Source: Luidia sarsii (Eukaryota; Echinodermata; Asteroidea; Paxillosida; Luidiidae). From it: a DNA stretch of 64,000 nt. Both the position numbers and the translations under genes were made by a program. Of this stretch, positions 60,517-64,000 are shown in pieces; position 1 is the first letter of the stretch, and each line of letters begins with the position of its first letter. The DNA is taken from the NCBI GenBank assembly GCA_949987565.1, contig OX465114.1:5360832-5424831 (forward strand). Direction: 5' to 3'. The notes under the pieces are model-generated. The model was given only the letters and a program-made list of their open reading frames with translations, did not search any database and was not told where the DNA came from.

Positions 60517-62631
60517 TCATTTTAACCCTTTGCCAGAAGCTGAAAAATATATTCCTTAGAAAATGAGGTCCTTTGTCATCTTCCATAGTGTTTGATAGAA
60601 CGTTTAGTAGTCATATTTGAATAACAAATAATATATTTGTGCAAATCCATCAGTTTTAAGTGAATCAAAGAGATTTCTTATCATACTCTCACACATACTC
60701 ATGCCTATATCCATGCAGACTTACATGTACTAAAACTTGTGGATGACTCATAGACACTCGCCACTCTTTTCCACGGGTCAATCCAGGCAGTGTAACACAG
60801 ATCTTTATCTGATCCAATTTCACAGACTTGAACACCAGAATATTTATCCTGCAAGCCACTAATATAGATCTTCACAAGCCACTGGTCTACAACAAGAAGG
60901 AATCAGTGAATGGTATCCACTGTACTATAATTACCAACCATTCCTGTGGCTAGCATTGTATACACACTATTTGTAAGATAGTACTTGAGGGTTGGGTGGA
61001 CAGGAACAAAGTAATGACACTGCAAGTGGGTAGGAATAGGCACACTGACTGCACAGGAAGAACTGATCAAAGCCCATGCCTAGGGTACATGTATGTATAC
61101 AACCACTGTACACTTGTACATGTAGAGTGTACCCCACCTAGAGTACATACTTGTGTTACTTCAAGCAGCTTCAAGCTACTGGTATTTGAATAACCACACA
61201 GTGTGTAAATGTAATCATGGTGTAATCAAGTCACAACCGTGGGTTCTCCTAACCTTTTTGCATTGCTGTTTGATGACCCACATGGAGCTGAACCATAAGT
61301 GCTGGATGCATTTTCTTTACAAAGTACAAAGTAAAAATGAAAACCAGCATATATATGTATCTCACCTACAATGCAACAATTGCACCTTCAACAGCATAGC
61401 ATAGCAGCATACGTATGGATGCTATAGAGACTGCAGTGTTATCTTGCTTGTAAGTTTTATGACATCACATGTCCATAAAGTTCATTCAAATATGTAAATG
61501 TGCTTCTACATGTATTTGATTTTCAGCTTAACCAAAGAACATTTTACATTAAACTGACTTGTTCTTGTCATTTCACAAGTACATATATATAATATAGTGT
61601 TGTTTTTTGTAACTAATAAAAGTAATATTTAATATAGATACCTTAACAGTAGCATTTCAGTATTAAACATAATTATGAACAAAATTCAATCTAACAAAAT
61701 ATTCCCGCAACCATTACATGTATCTTTTCTTTTTCTTTTCCCCTCTATTCATTTAAATTCAACGTTTGTCTATTACTATTAGTATTAGTATTTTCATGGA
61801 GGTAGTCCTGAGCCTGATTATGTCTGATCATGGAGGTCTGATCCAACAGGTCCTTCCTTGAAGCCCTTTGAGTTTGAAAAAGGCCCATTCTGCTAAAAAA
61901 AAGTCAAGCCCCGTAGGCCCTAGGCCTACATAAAAATATTGTAAATCAATGTTTGTAGTTTATGATGGGGAAACAATTCCACAATAAGTCAATAGAACAC
62001 CAACCACTTGCCCCCCAAAATGGACACAGTTTTGGTTTACCCGGCGTAGAGCCTAGCATGGATCGAGCTACTCCCTTTACCTCCACGAATACATGTACAT
62101 ACAATGTACCAACAAACCACTCGATGGCTCGTAAAATAGTTGTCAACCGGACGACATCAGTCGACAGTAATAATATGCTGCACCTCCATTGGTACTCTGG
62201 TAAAGTGGTAGTCCATGCTTCACTATTCCTACATTATACGGGCCATAACACACAATACGTCAATAGCCTTGGTGGTTATTGTGCGTTTAGTTTTTCCCTA
62301 CCCTTCTTTTACGTTTTACGATGTAGGTATTATACTAAAAACTGTCCTTTACATTACCTTTCTCGATCACCGTTCGTCATATTTCGAGGGTTGTACATGT
62401 ATGTACATGATGTACAGTACATACATGCAGTGAAGAAGCAGATTACGTAATACTGACACTAACAGTAACAACACTTATCTACAGCGATAACAGAACATGT
62501 ATTTCGTACACACGTAGCTCGGTTGTTCGCGGTCCACCAGTCCTGTCACGTAGTACATGTACACGTACCGTGGAGGGCTGGTCACTCACACAAGTATATT
62601 GCTTCGAGAAAAGTTGTGCCACGTCCTTCAT
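60517..62631 (-). CDS. tentative small three-exon gene, unidentified
   Basis: Exons 62592-62631 (MKDVAQLFSKQYT), 60725-60886 (QWLVKIYISGLQDKYSGVQV ... CYTAWIDPWKRVASVYESS) and 60517-60539 (SSGKGLK, stop) join in frame to 74 aa. The middle exon is the most convincing: only one frame is open, its composition is protein-like, and it has a TTGTTGTAG acceptor and an ACAT|GTAAGT donor. The first exon must use the weaker GTGTGA donor rather than the adjacent GTGAGT, so its link is doubtful. I do not recognise the protein. It lies just upstream of the LRRK-like gene on the same strand, but its phase does not fit LRRK exon 1. Confidence 0.35.
60887..62591. other. mostly featureless; possible intron of the small gene
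   Basis: A degenerate AACGTCAGGCCC-family fragment lies near 61830-61900. A 162-codon open frame on + (61962-62450) has low-complexity TACATGTA content and no splice context, so it is not called a gene. Confidence 0.4.
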
Positions 62632-63272
62632 GCTTGGACTACTATATTAAAAAAAAAAAAAAAAAAAATTAAAAGGCGATTGTAAGGGTCCAAGTTATTT
62701 GACCGGACTAGTACTATACTAGTGTGTAACGGCCCTAAGTTAGTACAGTAATGTAGTGACGACATGAATATCCACGGAAAGAAGAGTTTCTTTTGTTTAT
62801 AGTAGACACTTAGCCATGGTTATGCACCATGGCATAACTCTTTCTACTAGTATTGACACTGACAATAATGCTGTTTTTTTGTATGCTACCGCGGGCCGGG
62901 TCATCTTCCATCGAACATCTATTATTCTACATCTGCAGTACTGCTTTCAACATGCTAATACTAGTATTACTATTAGTAATAACTAATAATACAAAACAGT
63001 AATAAAATTAAATAATTTGAAATAAATAATAAAGCAAGCCGTAGGCCTATATGCATCTACCTTACCCGATAGCGAGATTTCCCGAAGGAAAGAGCCAAAA
63101 CCCAGTCCTAAGTGCTATTACTTCTATTACTATTAGTATTACAATTCAGGTTTTTTTTTAAGCCGGGAGGAGACCCCCCCCCCTCTTCTAGGAAATTGCT
63201 ACTAACACGCGGGAAAACTTTCGCGCCATAGAGTATGCAATGCAACGTAGTATTTAATTCGCTGTAAGTTTC
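62632..63272. other. region between the divergent gene starts
   Basis: Poly-A/T tract at 62648-62670, TAC/TAG triplet microsatellite (62955-62990, 63114-63142) and a poly-C run at 63172-63183. CpG density rises towards 63200. Confidence 0.5.
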
Positions 63273-63275
63273 CGG

Positions 63276-63344
63276 ATTGGAACTGCCGGGCCAATCAGAA
63301 CTGACGTCACAGAACGCTTGGACCGGTAAACAACGTTCAAGATG
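63276..63344 (+). promoter_or_regulatory. TATA-less promoter with CCAAT, CRE and YY1-type sites
   Basis: Inverted CCAAT (ATTGG, 63276-63280), CCAATCAG (63291-63298), palindromic CRE TGACGTCA (63302-63309) and CAAGATGGCG overlapping the start codon (63338-63347) lie within 70 bp. NF-Y, CREB/ATF and YY1 sites in this order are typical of broadly expressed metazoan genes. Confidence 0.6.
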
Positions 63345-63551
63345 GCGCTCCAATCGCACCAGCAGTTGTCGATGGGTATGACTATGAAGAAAGAGCTTTG
63401 AATGCGATTGAATTGAATTGTGGATTTGCTTTGTTTAAAACTAATTGATGTTGTAGATCATGAGATATTCATGAACTGCTTTTTATCCCAATTTCTTTCA
63501 GATGCAACACAGGAGCAGGGATTCTTAGCATTCTTACGATCGATGCCCGAA
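63342..63551 (+). CDS. first two exons of an unidentified + strand gene (partial)
   Basis: Exon 1 63342-63375 (MALQSHQQLSM) starts at an ATG within CAAGATGGCG and ends at ATGG|GTATGA. Exon 2 63502-63551 follows acceptor ATTTCTTTCAG and ends at CCGAA|GTACGT. Together they encode MALQSHQQLSMDATQEQGFL and AFLRSMPE in frame; the gene continues beyond the window. A strong promoter, Kozak context and clean splice sites make it convincing as a gene start. The protein is not recognised from these 28 residues. Confidence 0.65.
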
Positions 63552-63684
63552 GTACGTGTAAAGTGGTACACGTGTGCCGTGTAACTAAAAATATACAATT
63601 GCGGATTGGTGAATGTGCTCTCTCTGACTCTTGCCTTGTATTAATTTCCATCCTGTTTTAACGTCATGCTACCGACACAAACTT

Positions 63685-63783
63685 GACATTAACTAGTTGC
63701 GGTAACCGTAACCCTCATCCTCCCTCAGGTCTCCGACCTTCGGGAGGATGAGGGTTACGGTTACCGCAACTATAGACATTAAC
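63685..63783. mobile_element. minimal fold-back element with 31-bp arms
   Basis: A perfect 31-bp inverted repeat (63694-63724 and 63742-63772; arm begins TAGTTGCGGTAACCGTAACC) surrounds a 17-base loop that itself pairs (AGGTC-TCC-GACCT). GACATTAAC stands on both sides (63685-63693, 63775-63783) as a 9-bp target-duplication-like repeat. It lies in the second intron of the partial gene. Confidence 0.8.
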
Positions 63784-64000
63784 ATGCTTTTCTACAGACG
63801 TTGGTCGTTTTCATGAGTGTGGATGAGCAATCTCACAGAATTTGTTATTCCTGACTCAGCTTTGAAAATTCGTGTACAAATATGAAATATTATTACTACT
63901 ATTTAGTATTACTATTACTAGTTACTTAATTTACTATATTATTATTGATAGTATTACTACTAGTATTATCTTGTTTGAGTAAGTGCACGGCTCTGAAAAG
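63784..64000. other. intronic tail with TTA/TAC triplet microsatellite
   Basis: ATTATTACTACTATTTAGTA and similar units from about 63880 to 63970. No coding segment. Confidence 0.6.

Noticed and set aside
61962..62450. 162-codon + strand open frame
   Set aside because: No family resemblance, no intron signals, partly TACATGTA repeat; probably chance.

Overview
This is a gene-sparse, AT-rich stretch of a metazoan nuclear genome. It has GT-AG introns, long introns full of short transposon remnants, and TATA and CCAAT/CRE/YY1-type promoters. The many ACATGTAC / ACCGGTAC words, the tRNA-derived SINEs and a LRRK gene with both ankyrin and leucine-rich repeats suggest a marine invertebrate deuterostome, most likely an echinoderm or close relative. 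That placement is an inference from sequence style; no species marker was tested.

Layout. (1) 0-5.4 kb: a possible terminal exon of an upstream gene at 1.3 kb, a SINE, a strong fold-back hairpin, and the first copy of a ~1 kb transposon (2985-4132). (2) 5.4-15.8 kb, + strand: a complete five-exon ENPP4/5-like ectonucleotide pyrophosphatase/phosphodiesterase (496 aa, signal peptide, all seven metal/catalytic residues, C-terminal membrane anchor). (3) 15.8-23.8 kb: convergent 3' flanks, a pogo-type MITE and members of an unusual TTAGGG-bordered repeat family. (4) 23.8-57.8 kb, - strand: a complete LRRK-family (ROCO) kinase gene. Twenty-seven coding exons join in frame to 3014 codons: ankyrin - LRR - ROC GTPase - COR - kinase - WD40-like. 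(5) 57.8-62.7 kb: another TTAGGG-bordered repeat, a hAT-like MITE with an 8-bp target duplication, and a tentative small three-exon gene on the - strand that I cannot identify. (6) 63.2-64.0 kb: a TATA-less promoter and the first two exons of an unidentified + strand gene that runs off the window.

The ENPP gene predicts a cell-surface nucleotide phosphodiesterase. The LRRK gene predicts a large cytoplasmic GTPase-kinase scaffold. They are tail to tail and nothing in the sequence links them functionally. The most unusual content is in the repeats: (a) a dispersed family with conserved TTAACCCTAACCC-like ends whose interior is an array of a short word that differs at every locus; (b) three copies of a ~1.03 kb TA-flanked element, one with an inverted 5' cap and one framed by 50-bp direct repeats; (c) MITEs with central palindromes; and (d) several near-perfect long hairpins. 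Exon boundaries were read by eye from splice consensus and frame continuity, so they are predictions, not transcript-supported models.
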